The notes under the pieces: generated by a model
What the model was told of the DNA's origin: nothing
The model's database searches: none
What the model saw: the letters and a program-made list of their open reading frames with translations, nothing else
Made by a program: the position numbers and the translations under genes
Assembly: GCA_902490365.1 (NCBI GenBank)
Contig: CABUDQ010000003.1
Span: 1 to 64,000 of the forward strand
Direction of reading: 5' to 3'
DNA length: 64,000 nucleotides
From: an uncultured Collinsella sp.
GTDB taxonomy: Bacteria > Actinomycetota > Coriobacteriia > Coriobacteriales > Coriobacteriaceae
Shown here: positions 6,893-15,086 of the stretch, one piece after another
Position numbering within the stretch: the first letter of the stretch is position 1
Layout of the letters: every line of letters starts with the position of its first letter

Positions 6893-8668
6893 ATGGAGCA
6901 ACTCATCGCCATCATCGAAAAGGGCCAACCCTTTTTCAACGCGATCGCCCGCAACAAGTACCTCAAGGCGATCCGCGACGGCTTTATCTCCGTCATCCCC
7001 ATCATCATCTTCTCGTCCATCTTCTGCCTGGTAGCCTCGGTCCCCAACATCTGGGGTTTCTACTGGCCCGATGACATCAACAACGCCCTGTGGAAGTGCT
7101 ACAACTACTCCATGGGCATCCTGGCCATCGCCTGCGCCGCCACCACGGCCAAGCACTTCGCCGACGCTCAGAACCGCGACCTGCCCAAGAACAACCAGAT
7201 CAACTTCATCTCGTGCATGTGCGCGGCCATCATCGGCTTCTTGCTCCTTTCGAGCGACACGATCGCCACGGACGCCGCCAGCGGCTTCAACACCACCTAT
7301 CTTGGTTCCAAAGGCCTGCTGACTGCCTTCATCGCTGCATTTGCGACCGGCATCATCTACAAGTTCTTTATTAAGCGCAACATCACCGTCAAGATGCCCG
7401 AGCAGGTTCCGCCCAACATCTCGCAGACCTTTAAGGACATCATCCCCTTCTCCGTCTGCATCACCGTCTTTTGGGTCTTTGACATCGTCTTCCGCGCTGC
7501 CTTTGGCTTCTGCTTTGCCCAGGGCGTCATCCAGGTGTTCCAGCCCCTGTTCACCGCCGCCGACGGCTACATCGGCCTCGCTGTGATCTACGGTGCCATG
7601 AGCCTCTTCTGGTTCGTCGGCGTCCACGGCCCCTCGATCGTCGAGCCCGCCATCGCCGCCGCTCTCGTTGCCAACATGACCGACAACCTGGCTGCGTTCC
7701 AAGCTGGCCAGCACGCTTCCGCTGTCCTGACCCAGGGTGCCCAGTACTTCGTCGTCTGCATGGGCGGCACCGGCGCCACGCTCGTCCTGGTCTTTATGTT
7801 CTGCTTCCTGGCCAAGTCTCAGGAGATGCGCGCCGTCGGTAAGGCAGCCATCGTCCCCGTGTGCTTTGCCGTCAACGAGCCGCTGCTGTTCGCCGCGCCT
7901 ATCGTGCTCAACCCCGTCTTCTTTGTCCCGTTTGTTTTTGCCCCGATCGCCAACATCTGGATCCTCAAGATCTTTATCGACTTCTTGGGCATGAACGGCT
8001 TTATGTACACCCTGCCCTGGACCGTTCCCGGCCCCATCGGCACCATCATGGGCTTGGGCTTCCAGCCGCTCGCCTTTGTGATGCTCGCCCTCATCCTGGT
8101 CGTCGACTTCGTCCTGTACTACCCGTTCTTCCGTGCCTATGACGCCCAGAAGTGCGCCGAGGAGGCCGAGATCTCCCAGGAGGAGCTCACCGCCAAGAAC
8201 GCCGAGAAGGCCGCCAAGCTCAACGACGCCTTCCAGGGCAAGGCCGATGCCAAGAGCGTTGCCGCCGGCGCCGCAGCCGAGGCCGTGAAGGCTGACGCCC
8301 CTGCCGCTTCTGCAGCACCCGCTGCCGAGGCAACGTCCACCAGCGACCTCAACGGCAAGCGCGTACTCGTGCTCTGCCAGGGCGGTGGCACTTCGGGCCT
8401 GCTCGCCAACGCACTGGCCAAGGCTGCCAAGGAGCGCGGTATTAACCTCGAAACCGCTGCCGAGGCCTATGGCAACCACGTCGACATGCTCCCCGACTTT
8501 GACCTAGTCGTCCTGGCCCCGCAGGCCGCAAGCTACCTGGCCGACCTGCAGAAAGACTGCGAACGCGTGGGCAACAAGTGCGTCGCCTGCCGCGGCAAGC
8601 AGTACATCGAGCTCTCCCAGAACGGCGACAAGTCTCTCGCCTTCGTGAGCGAGCAGCTGTCGAAGTAA
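6893..8668 (+). CDS. lacE: PTS lactose-specific IICB component
   Basis: A 591-residue lactose transporter. Residues 1 to about 420 form the IIC membrane domain of the lactose/cellobiose family (multiple TM segments, FVGVHGPSIVEPAIAA and VNEPLLFAAPIVLNP motifs). An Ala/Glu-rich linker (about 420-485) joins the IIB domain, whose phosphorylated Cys495 sits in VLCQGGGTSG. It takes up lactose as lactose 6-phosphate with LacF. The ATG at 6893 follows TAGGAG. lacG follows after 66 bp. The fused IICB arrangement and length are as in known LacE proteins. Confidence 0.95.
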   Translation: MEQLIAIIEKGQPFFNAIARNKYLKAIRDGFISVIPIIIFSSIFCLVASVPNIWGFYWPDDINNALWKCYNYSMGILAIACAATTAKHFADAQNRDLPKNNQINFISCMCAAIIGFLLLSSDTIATDAASGFNTTYLGSKGLLTAFIAAFATGIIYKFFIKRNITVKMPEQVPPNISQTFKDIIPFSVCITVFWVFDIVFRAAFGFCFAQGVIQVFQPLFTAADGYIGLAVIYGAMSLFWFVGVHGPSIVEPAIAAALVANMTDNLAAFQAGQHASAVLTQGAQYFVVCMGGTGATLVLVFMFCFLAKSQEMRAVGKAAIVPVCFAVNEPLLFAAPIVLNPVFFVPFVFAPIANIWILKIFIDFLGMNGFMYTLPWTVPGPIGTIMGLGFQPLAFVMLALILVVDFVLYYPFFRAYDAQKCAEEAEISQEELTAKNAEKAAKLNDAFQGKADAKSVAAGAAAEAVKADAPAASAAPAAEATSTSDLNGKRVLVLCQGGGTSGLLANALAKAAKERGINLETAAEAYGNHVDMLPDFDLVVLAPQAASYLADLQKDCERVGNKCVACRGKQYIELSQNGDKSLAFVSEQLSK

Positions 8669-8677
8669 GTAACGCTT

Positions 8678-8712
8678 AGGGCCAGCCGACTATCCAAGAC
8701 CGGCTGGCCCTT
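8678..8712 (+). terminator. Intercistronic hairpin between lacE and lacG
   Basis: AGGGCCAGCCG and CGGCTGGCCCT form a perfect 11-bp stem with a 13-nt loop, followed by TCGATTT. It sits 10 bp after the lacE stop and 23 bp before the lacG start. The T-run is weak, so it is more likely a partial terminator or 3'-end stabiliser than a complete stop. Confidence 0.6.
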
Positions 8713-8734
8713 CGATTTAAACGATTGGATCATC

Positions 8735-10174
8735 ATGTCCGTTAACCCCGCCAGCGTCACCAACCCGCCCGCGCAGTTCCCCGAGGACTTTGTCTTTGGC
8801 GGCGCCACTGCTGCCTACCAGGTAGAGGGCGAGACCCGCACCCACGGTAAGGGCAAGGTCGCCTGGGACGACTTCTTGGAGGCCCAGGGCCGCTTCTCTC
8901 CCGATCCCGCCTCCGACTTCTACAACCAGTACCCCGTCGATCTGGAGCTGTGCGAGGAGTTTGGCATCAACGGTATTCGCCTCTCCATCGCCTGGAGCCG
9001 CATCTTCCCCGAGGGCACCGGCAAGGTGAACCCCGAGGGCGTGCAGTTCTACCACGACCTCTTTGCCGAGTGTCACAAGCACCACGTTGAGCCGTTTGTC
9101 ACGCTGCATCACTTCGACACGCCGCTGCCCCTCTTTGAGAAGGGCGACTTCCTCAACCGCGAGACCATCGACGCCTTTGTGGACTTTGCCACCTTCTGCT
9201 TTAAGGAGTACGCCGACCAGGTGACCTATTGGTTCACCTTTAACGAGATCTGGGCCGACGCCTCCAACACCTACATCGAGGGCACCTTCCCCGGCGGCGT
9301 CAAGGCGCACCTGGCCGAGGCCTTCCAGTGCGAGCACAACATGATGCTCGCCCACGCCAAGGCGGTACTGGCCTTCCATAACGGCGGCTTTAAGGGCAAG
9401 ATCGGCGTCATTCAGTCGCTGGAGTTTAAGTACCCGCTCAACGAGAACGACCCCGCCGATATCAAGGCCGCCAACAACGAGCACGTGCTGCAGAACCAGT
9501 TCTTGCTCGACGCCACCTTCCGCGGCGACTATGCCCCCGACACCCTCGAGTGCGCCAACCGCCTGGCTGCAGTCTCCGGCGGCACCATCGAGATCCGCGA
9601 GGAGGATCTCGAGATCATGCGCGAGGCAGCGCTCTACAACGACTACCTGGGCGTCAACAACTACCAGTGCCGTTTCCTCAAGGCCTACGACGGCGAGAAC
9701 GACCTGCACCACAACGGCACGGGCGAGAAGGGTACCGGCCGCTGGCGCGTCAAGGGCATTGGCGAGCACGTGAACAAGCCCGGCATCCCCACCACCGACT
9801 GGGACTGGATCATCTATCCCGAGGGTCTGTTCGATCTGCTCGTCTACATTAAGCAGCGCTACCCCAACTACAAGCAGATCTTCATCACCGAGAACGGCAT
9901 GGGCTACAAGGACCCCTACAAGGACGGTTTTGTGGACGACCAGCCGCGCATCGACTACATCGAGCAGCACCTGCGCTGGTTGCTCAAGGCCATGGAGGTG
10001 GGCGTCAACGTAGGTGGCTACTTCCTGTGGAGCTTGCAGGATCAGTTCTCCTGGACCAATGGCTACAACAAGCGTTACGGCTTCTTCTACGTAGACTTTG
10101 AAACCCAGAAGCGCACGCCCAAGGCAAGCGCCTACTGGTACAAGCACGTGGCGCAGACCCGTCGTCTGGACTAG
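8735..10174 (+). CDS. lacG: 6-phospho-beta-galactosidase (GH1)
   Basis: A 479-residue glycoside hydrolase family 1 enzyme that cleaves lactose 6-phosphate into glucose and galactose 6-phosphate. The acid/base Glu171 is in FTFNEIWAD and the nucleophile Glu386 in FITENGMGY. Near the C-terminus, SWTNGYNKRYGFFYVDF resembles the phosphate-binding segment of phospho-glycosidases. Length (about 470) is normal. It follows lacE and is probably read from the same promoter. 6-phospho-beta-glucosidase is possible by fold, but lacA/lacB/lacC/lacE context supports galactosidase. Confidence 0.88.
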   Translation: MSVNPASVTNPPAQFPEDFVFGGATAAYQVEGETRTHGKGKVAWDDFLEAQGRFSPDPASDFYNQYPVDLELCEEFGINGIRLSIAWSRIFPEGTGKVNPEGVQFYHDLFAECHKHHVEPFVTLHHFDTPLPLFEKGDFLNRETIDAFVDFATFCFKEYADQVTYWFTFNEIWADASNTYIEGTFPGGVKAHLAEAFQCEHNMMLAHAKAVLAFHNGGFKGKIGVIQSLEFKYPLNENDPADIKAANNEHVLQNQFLLDATFRGDYAPDTLECANRLAAVSGGTIEIREEDLEIMREAALYNDYLGVNNYQCRFLKAYDGENDLHHNGTGEKGTGRWRVKGIGEHVNKPGIPTTDWDWIIYPEGLFDLLVYIKQRYPNYKQIFITENGMGYKDPYKDGFVDDQPRIDYIEQHLRWLLKAMEVGVNVGGYFLWSLQDQFSWTNGYNKRYGFFYVDFETQKRTPKASAYWYKHVAQTRRLD

Positions 10175-10197
10175 TGGCTGGCGGGGTTGCCCGCTCA

Positions 10198-10210
10198 CAC
10201 AACCTGTCCC
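10198..10210. repeat. GGGAC-core half element
   Basis: ACAACCTGTCCCC is the reverse complement of the GGGGACAGGTT core seen in other palindromes of this window. Only the core, without a matching arm, is visible just before the lacG terminator. Confidence 0.35.
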
Positions 10211-10219
10211 CATTTCTCA

Positions 10220-10267
10220 GCCGGGGGCGGCACGTCACACGACGCGCCGCCCCCGGCCTTTTTGTTT
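10220..10267 (+). terminator. Terminator of lacEG
   Basis: GCCGGGGGCGGC pairs with GCCGCCCCCGGC around a loop of about 15 nt and is followed by CTTTTTGTTTTTG. It is a strong intrinsic terminator 45 bp after lacG. Confidence 0.88.
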
Positions 10268-10284
10268 TTGGGCTGGTCAGGAGC

Positions 10285-10351
10285 CGTTTGTCTCAATCTG
10301 TAACATCTAGCCGAGTTTTTCGGTCCCACCTGTTACAGATTGAGACAAACG
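10285..10351. repeat. Palindrome D1 (TCTCAATCTGTAACA family)
   Basis: The left arm GTTTGTCTCAATCTGTAACA (10286-10305) is perfectly complemented at 10331-10350, and one more pair can be added on each side. The interior has a small CCGA-GTTTT-TCGG hairpin. Copies D2 (10371-10425) and D3 (12038-12094) share arms and interior. It resembles a REP-like or MITE-like dispersed palindrome. Confidence 0.8.
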
Positions 10352-10370
10352 AACCAGTCAATCCCCTCAA

Positions 10371-10425
10371 TCTCGATTTGTAACACCTAGCCGAGTTTTT
10401 CGGTCCCAACTGTTACAGATCGAGA
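10371..10425. repeat. Palindrome D2 (same family)
   Basis: TCTCGATTTGTAACA (10371-10385) pairs with TGTTACAGATCGAGA (10411-10425) with one G-T pair. The interior CCGAGTTTTTCGGTCCC is shared with D1, which is 20 bp away. Confidence 0.8.
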
Positions 10426-10488
10426 CAAATGAAATAGACCGGGCTGACAATCTCAGCCGCATGCCCCCTTTTGGCCGCATGCCGTCGA

Positions 10489-11859
10489 TCAGATAAAGAT
10501 CGTCATATACAGAGGTAGATATATCCTATGCCCTTCAGCCCTGAGCTGTTTTGGGTGAAGAACTATCTCTTCTCCGACTCGTCGTTCGAATCGTCTGCCG
10601 AAATCGTCAAGCGAGATTGTTGAATACGATTTGGAAGATTTAACTTCAACAGGAGTGACCCGCGGTTTTCCAGCCGCGTCTTCAAAGCCGCGCGAAACAA
10701 GAAAATCAATTTCACGCGTTCTGGGCCGACTCCCCTCTGTTTTGGAAGGCTCCTGCCAGCTGTAATAAAAAAGCGAATGCCCCAGACTCTTAAGCTGCTG
10801 CGCCACGATGTTCTCGATTAGCATTCCTTTATTAATTGAAATTCTTCCAAATTGAATGTCTCTATGAACATCCATAAGGTCCGGACCATCATCAAACGCC
10901 AAGCTCACGAGCAATCCCGTGTCCGCCATATAGCATTTAAGCGAAGACGCGTCCTCGTGCAGGCGGTAACCCACGCTCGGATCACTGCATAAATAGCAAC
11001 GGTTAATCAGTCGCGCATCCTCAAGCCAGATTAACGCCGACTCATATGTCTCAAAACGGGACCCCTTCTCCAAGCTGTCAAATTTGAACCGTTTATTTGC
11101 CGCAGATAATTGACCCGGAATATCGTCATAAACCGCCCGCGCACGTCTAGCGTCCGAACCTCCAAACTTGGCAATGTCCTCCCTGTACAGTGCGATAATC
11201 TGCCGTTTAACCCTGTCGCATCCTCTAAAATCATTCTCTGCCACAAAGGAGTCGACCGACTGAGGCATACCACCGACAAGCATATACTCATCAAATAATC
11301 TCATGCACGTCGCATGAACGCCGTCCGGAAGCGCGGTCCGAGATTCGCGCGCTTTACGGATCTCTTCTGCATAAAGATCTTTTCCGGTCGCCCAAAGATA
11401 CTCCTCAAAATCGAGGGGCTCGAGAGGGATTCTTTCTTCCTCTGACGGTATGACAATGCTATCGACATTCTTTTTGATGGAGACAAGAGAGCCTGTCTCG
11501 ATGTAATCAAATCTGCCGTCTTCTACAAGATGCTTTATGTATTCGCGCGCGATGGGAAACCGCTGCACTTCATCAAAAATGACCAGCGACTCTCTCGGTT
11601 CGAGGGCCTTACCATACTGCAGCTGAAGCATGCGTAAAAAAAGATCGACATCTTCACGATGGTTCAGAAATATATCGAGCGTGGCTTTGCTAGCAGCCGA
11701 AAAGTCAATGTACAGATAATCCTTGTATTCATTTTGCGCGAAGCACTTGACGAGCGTCGTTTTGCCAACGCGTCTTGCACCCTCAATAAGCACCGCAGTG
11801 CGCCCTTGCGAGCGTTCTTTCCACTCCTGCAGACGATCATATGCCTTCCGTTTAAACAT
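10489..11859 (-). CDS. AAA ATPase with DUF4143-type C-terminal domain
   Basis: A 456-residue ATPase. Walker A GARRVGKT is at residues 27-34, Walker B LVIFDEVQ at 92-99, and a sensor-like ETGSLVSI near 121. The C-terminal part has the PD-(D/E)XK-like pattern REIDFLV...PVEVKSS typical of DUF4143 proteins, whose role is not established. The start at 11859 has GAGGTGA. Base composition looks lower in GC than the flanking lac genes, suggesting transfer. A four-copy 34-bp-period repeat array lies immediately upstream, and D-type palindromes lie on both sides of the gene plus array. The family is often linked to mobile or selfish cassettes; no function is claimed. Confidence 0.85.
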   Translation of the reverse strand: MFKRKAYDRLQEWKERSQGRTAVLIEGARRVGKTTLVKCFAQNEYKDYLYIDFSAASKATLDIFLNHREDVDLFLRMLQLQYGKALEPRESLVIFDEVQRFPIAREYIKHLVEDGRFDYIETGSLVSIKKNVDSIVIPSEEERIPLEPLDFEEYLWATGKDLYAEEIRKARESRTALPDGVHATCMRLFDEYMLVGGMPQSVDSFVAENDFRGCDRVKRQIIALYREDIAKFGGSDARRARAVYDDIPGQLSAANKRFKFDSLEKGSRFETYESALIWLEDARLINRCYLCSDPSVGYRLHEDASSLKCYMADTGLLVSLAFDDGPDLMDVHRDIQFGRISINKGMLIENIVAQQLKSLGHSLFYYSWQEPSKTEGSRPRTREIDFLVSRGFEDAAGKPRVTPVEVKSSKSYSTISLDDFGRRFERRVGEEIVLHPKQLRAEGHRIYLPLYMTIFI

Positions 11860-11891
11860 AATCTCACCTCAGCATAATTTACGTGCTAGTT

Positions 11892-12006
11892 TACAAAAAT
11901 ACCGACCTTCAGATATATCTAATAATACAAAAATACCGAGCTTTAAATGAGCTTATATCTACAAAAATACCGACTATTGCATTGGTCTAAACATACATAA
12001 TACCGA
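11892..12006. repeat. Four-copy repeat array with exact 34-bp period
   Basis: TACAAAAATACCGA begins at 11892, 11926 and 11960, and a variant TACATAATACCGA begins at 11994, each exactly 34 bp from the last. The 20-bp spacers differ in sequence. Three of the four repeats are followed by C or G and then TT-like bases. The array ends 33 bp upstream of the ATPase start (11859) and covers its promoter region. It is not a CRISPR: repeats are 14 bp, non-palindromic, and no cas gene is near. A cooperative binding array (operator or iterons) is the most economical reading. Confidence 0.85.
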
Positions 12007-12037
12007 GCTTCATGTATAACGGATGCTATGCCGAGCC

Positions 12038-12094
12038 GTCTCGATCTGTAACACTAAACCCGGTTTTGGGCGTCTATCTGTTACAGATCAAGAC
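12038..12094. repeat. Palindrome D3 (same family as D1/D2)
   Basis: GTCTCGATCTGTAACA (12038-12053) pairs with TGTTACAGATCAAGAC (12079-12094) with one mismatch. The interior is CCCGGTTTTGGG instead of CCGAGTTTTTCGG. It lies between the repeat array and the toxin-antitoxin genes. Confidence 0.78.
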
Positions 12095-12160
12095 AATTCA
12101 ACGATGCCGACTATTCGATACGGCGTGGTACAATTATGTCCCAATGCGAAGGAGATACCT

Positions 12161-12427
12161 ATGCCCATCTGTGTGCCCGTCCGAGACATGAAGGACACTG
12201 CCACATTCACCGCACTTGTTGAGTCTGAGCGCGACGTCACCGTAACTAAGAACGGCTACGAGGCCATGCACTGCATCAGCAGCGACCAGTATCGCCTCAT
12301 GCAAGAAGAAATCGCCAAGGCAAAACTGTTGTCTCGTATGATGTTGGCAGAAGACGAAATATCGCAAGGCGACTACAGCGACTACGAATCCTTCGCGGCT
12401 TCGATACGAGACAAATATGACCTATAA
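12161..12427 (+). CDS. Antitoxin (RelB/Phd-like)
   Basis: An 88-residue antitoxin-like protein. The N-terminus (MPICVPVRDMKDTATFTALV) resembles the short DNA-binding Phd/YefM-type fold; VTVTKNGYEAMHCIS continues this; the acidic C-terminus would wrap the toxin. The start at 12161 follows a near-consensus AAGGAG; an upstream in-frame start lacks such a site. Its end overlaps the toxin gene by 11 bp, the usual coupling. It probably represses its own promoter; TACAAT at 12129-12134 is a possible -10 box. Confidence 0.78.
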   Translation: MPICVPVRDMKDTATFTALVESERDVTVTKNGYEAMHCISSDQYRLMQEEIAKAKLLSRMMLAEDEISQGDYSDYESFAASIRDKYDL

Positions 12428-12722
12428 CGTCGTAATCCTCAAAAGCGCGCGATATGAGTACGAGAGTATTGTCGGATACCTTGCTCAAATCCTCAAGAAT
12501 CCGCGCGCAGCAGGCAATTTTGTCGCTGAGTTTGAATATCAGCTTGATCTGCTTCGCGAGCAGCCGCTCCTGCGACCTCTCTCACACATGCAAGAGCTGG
12601 CGGCACGTAATTACCGATCGTTTCCCGTCAACAACTACACCTGCCTTTACAAGTTTGAGCGCGATGCGATCTATATCGCCCACGTCTTTCACCAGTCACA
12701 AGACTACGCCCGCCTGATCTAG
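12417..12722 (+). CDS. Toxin (RelE/ParE family)
   Basis: A 101-residue RelE/ParE-superfamily toxin. It has the typical N-terminal YNVVILKSARYEYESIVGYL, an Arg-rich central strand (PLLRPLSHMQELAARNYRSF), and a C-terminal strand ending IYIAHVFHQSQDYARLI. RelE members cleave ribosome-bound mRNA and ParE members poison gyrase; I cannot separate the two. The ATG at 12417 overlaps the antitoxin gene, so translation is coupled. It ends 14 bp from the convergent deoR stop. Confidence 0.8.
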   Translation: MTYNVVILKSARYEYESIVGYLAQILKNPRAAGNFVAEFEYQLDLLREQPLLRPLSHMQELAARNYRSFPVNNYTCLYKFERDAIYIAHVFHQSQDYARLI

Positions 12723-12736
12723 CACGGCGGCACTCG

Positions 12737-13501
12737 CTAGCAAATGACCTGCGTGTGCTCCTCGATGGCGGCGCGGTCCTCGTCGGCAATATCCGGCTCG
12801 CACACCACGGCGTCCAAGCTGTCCAGGCGGCAGAAGGTGTAGAAGTCGCGTTTGCCGATCTTGCTGGAGTCGGCGATCAGATAGCGCGAGTCTGCCTTGC
12901 TAAAAGCGAGCTGCTGGATACGGCCCTCGTCCATGTTGGACGTAGACACGTCACCGTCCAAGATGCCGTTGGCGCCGATAAACGCCGCATCGATGCCCAG
13001 CGCGCGCAGGGTATCCTCGGCCGTTGGTCCCACAAAAGCGGCGGTGCGGCGACGGTACATACCGCCCACGAGGCACAGCTCGCAGTCTTCGCGCGCCTCG
13101 AGCAGGTTAAACACCGAAAGCGAATTGGTCACAATGCGCAGGCGAAACGTCGGCAGCATCGAGGCCATCTGCTCAACCGTGGTGCCCGTGCCCAAAAAGA
13201 TGGTCGAGCCCTCCTCGATAAGCTCCACAGCACGGCGCGCAATCTGCAGCTTTTCCTCGGCATGCTTAGTGCGCTTTTCGCTGTGCGAATACTCATGGCG
13301 CAACATAGCGTGCGGACGGCCCTGTGCACTGCGGGCTCCGCCGTGCACGCGCTCGATCTCGCCTAGGCTCGCAAGTTCTTCGAGGTCGCGGCGAATCGTC
13401 ATGTCCGAAACGCCCAACGCATCCGAAATCTCTTTGACCGAGACCGTGCCCTGCTCCTCGAGCAGCTGACGAACCTTATCCTGTCGCTCTGCCTTAATCA
13501 C
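12737..13501 (-). CDS. DeoR-family transcriptional regulator (LacR-like)
   Basis: A 254-residue DeoR-family repressor. The N-terminal HTH (about 6-57) has VSVKEISDALGVSDMTIRRDL, and the C-terminal sugar-phosphate sensor domain has the GTGTTVEQMA and VTNSLSVFN motifs and a DSSKIGKRDFYTF segment. DeoR proteins of lactose PTS loci (LacR) respond to tagatose 6-phosphate. It is divergent from galM. An ATTCAAACAGTAACGAACA repeat 33 bp upstream matches sites before lacA and lacF, which supports autoregulation and control of the lac operons. Confidence 0.85.
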   Translation of the reverse strand: MIKAERQDKVRQLLEEQGTVSVKEISDALGVSDMTIRRDLEELASLGEIERVHGGARSAQGRPHAMLRHEYSHSEKRTKHAEEKLQIARRAVELIEEGSTIFLGTGTTVEQMASMLPTFRLRIVTNSLSVFNLLEAREDCELCLVGGMYRRRTAAFVGPTAEDTLRALGIDAAFIGANGILDGDVSTSNMDEGRIQQLAFSKADSRYLIADSSKIGKRDFYTFCRLDSLDAVVCEPDIADEDRAAIEEHTQVIC

Positions 13502-13533
13502 GATGAATCCTCGCCGTTCTTTGCGCGCATATC

Positions 13534-13552
13534 ATTCAAACAGTAACGAACA
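13534..13552. promoter_or_regulatory. Candidate LacR-type operator in the deoR-galM divergent region
   Basis: ATTCAAACAGTAACGAACA shares AACA-N5-GAACA with the sites at 3309, 5400 and 5481. It lies 33 bp upstream of the deoR start and 156 bp from galM. Confidence 0.5.
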
Positions 13553-13707
13553 AATTGTATCAGACTCGTACGCGTCAAAAATGAACGCCCGCACAGCTCC
13601 AATCATCACTTTTTTGAGAAAAATACCCCCAGCTTTAGTGGGGTGTAGTGATAATCTCGCCTGTTCGCGCTACAGTTTGTCGGAAATACCTCGATGTTAG
13701 GAACCAA

Positions 13708-14760
13708 ATGATCACTTCCGAGCTTTTCGGCACCGCGCCGTGCGGTACCCCCGTTCATCGTTACACCCTCGACGGGCCCGAGATCTGCGTTCGCATTATG
13801 GACTATGGCGCCACGGTGCTTGGTATCGATGTGCCCGACATTCCCGGCAACGTGCGCGATGTGGTGCTGGGCTTCGATAAGCTCGAGGATTACTTTGACA
13901 ACCCCGCCTGCTTTGGCGCGACCATCGGCCCTGTGGCAAACCGCACCGCTGGCGCCACGATCGCCATCGACGGCACGGACTGGCATATGCCCGCCAACGA
14001 GGGCGCCAACAACCTGCACAGCGACCTTGAGCACGGCCTGCACAAACGTGTGTGGGATGTTGAGCTCGACGAGGTCCATAACGCCGTGCGCATGACCACC
14101 TCGCTTAAGGACGGCGAGCTGGGCCTGCCCGGCAACCGAACCTTTACGGCCGTGTTTACCGTTACGCGCACCGGCGTCTTCCGCATCGATTATGGCTGCG
14201 AGAGCGACCGCGCCACCTACGTGTCCATGACCAACCACACGTACTTTAACCTTGCAGGCCATAACGCCGGCATGGACTGCGAACATTTCTTTGTCGCCAA
14301 CGCCGCCCACTACCTGCCCATTAACGAGCAGAACATCCCCACCGGCGAGATTGCTCCGGTCGAGGGAACACCGTTTGACTTTCGCGAGCTTCGCCCCGTC
14401 GCACCCGGCATGGAGGCCGACGACCCGCAGATCAAGCAGGCCCGTGGCTACGATCACTGCCTGTGCATCGATGGCTATCAGTACGGCCGCAACCTGCGCC
14501 GCGCGATGCACGTCGAGGAGATGTGGACCGGTCGTGAGATGGACTACTACACCACTGCCCCGGGCGTGCAGCTCTACACCGGCAACTGGCTGGGCGACGA
14601 GCACGCCAAGGACGACGCCAACTATGGTTGGGGCGCCGGCTTTGCCCTCGAGGCCGAGATGTACCCCGACACGCCGCACCGCCCGCTGTTCCCCCAGGGC
14701 ATCGTGGGGCCGGGTCATCCCTATAGCAATGTGATCGAATATCACTTTATGAGGCACTAA
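13708..14760 (+). CDS. galM: Aldose 1-epimerase (galactose mutarotase)
   Basis: A 350-residue GalM. It interconverts alpha- and beta-anomers of galactose or glucose. Family motifs include GATIGPVANRTAGA, the catalytic His in TNHTYFNLAG and the region of the catalytic Glu in FALEAEMYPD. I chose the ATG at 13708 (MITSELFG) over an upstream GTG because it has AGGAA upstream and fits the family length. Placement next to the DeoR regulator with a shared operator suggests use in galactose or lactose metabolism. Confidence 0.92.
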   Translation: MITSELFGTAPCGTPVHRYTLDGPEICVRIMDYGATVLGIDVPDIPGNVRDVVLGFDKLEDYFDNPACFGATIGPVANRTAGATIAIDGTDWHMPANEGANNLHSDLEHGLHKRVWDVELDEVHNAVRMTTSLKDGELGLPGNRTFTAVFTVTRTGVFRIDYGCESDRATYVSMTNHTYFNLAGHNAGMDCEHFFVANAAHYLPINEQNIPTGEIAPVEGTPFDFRELRPVAPGMEADDPQIKQARGYDHCLCIDGYQYGRNLRRAMHVEEMWTGREMDYYTTAPGVQLYTGNWLGDEHAKDDANYGWGAGFALEAEMYPDTPHRPLFPQGIVGPGHPYSNVIEYHFMRH

Positions 14761-14786
14761 GCCCACAACGCGACATATCGCACAGC

Positions 14787-14823
14787 AACGCCCGCCGGCA
14801 CCACCGCCGACGGGCGTTTTTCA
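14787..14823 (+). terminator. Terminator of galM
   Basis: AACGCCCG and CGGGCGTT, 27 bp after the stop, flank CCGGCACCACCGCCGA and are followed by TTTTTC. Confidence 0.8.
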
Positions 14824-14864
14824 TCTTTTGGCTCATTTTCGCTGTGACTGTATGAGTGACATAT

Positions 14865-15086
14865 CAAAACTATGCCCATTTACTACGTTTAGCCCGGGAT
14901 GCTCGACCATGCACCGGTTTTTGTTAAATTCGCAAGCTGTCTACCTGCGGTTTTGTTTTTCTCAAATTCGACATGCTCGGCGATAGCCGACCAAACGTAG
15001 TAAATGGGCATAGTTTTTGACAGGCGGCATCGCGCACATCCCTCGCAAGGGCAAAATGATCCGTTTTCCTCCGTCCCCAAGGGATC
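14865..15086. repeat. 154-bp inverted-repeat element, copy B, with conserved flank
   Basis: Terminal repeats at 14865-14887 and 14996-15018 (22 of 23 bp paired) bound an element of 154 bp, the same length as copy A (4629-4782). The centre CAAGCTGTCTACCTGCGG (14933-14950) matches copy A. The conserved flank AATGATCCGTTTTCCTCC (15054-15071) runs up to the stop codon of the IIB-like gene. It occupies most of the 324-bp gap between galM and that gene. Confidence 0.75.

Noticed and set aside
6824..8479. 551-codon open frame antisense to lacE
   Set aside because: It lies wholly opposite a well-supported PTS gene; its product is Gly/Asp/Glu-rich as expected for the antisense of GC-rich codons, and no ribosome site is seen.
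8717..10213. 498-codon open frame antisense to lacG
   Set aside because: Shadow of the GH1 gene; composition dominated by Val, Leu and Gly with no recognisable motif.
11892..12006. CRISPR array
   Set aside because: Repeats are 14 bp with 20-bp spacers, non-palindromic, only four copies, and no cas genes are nearby.
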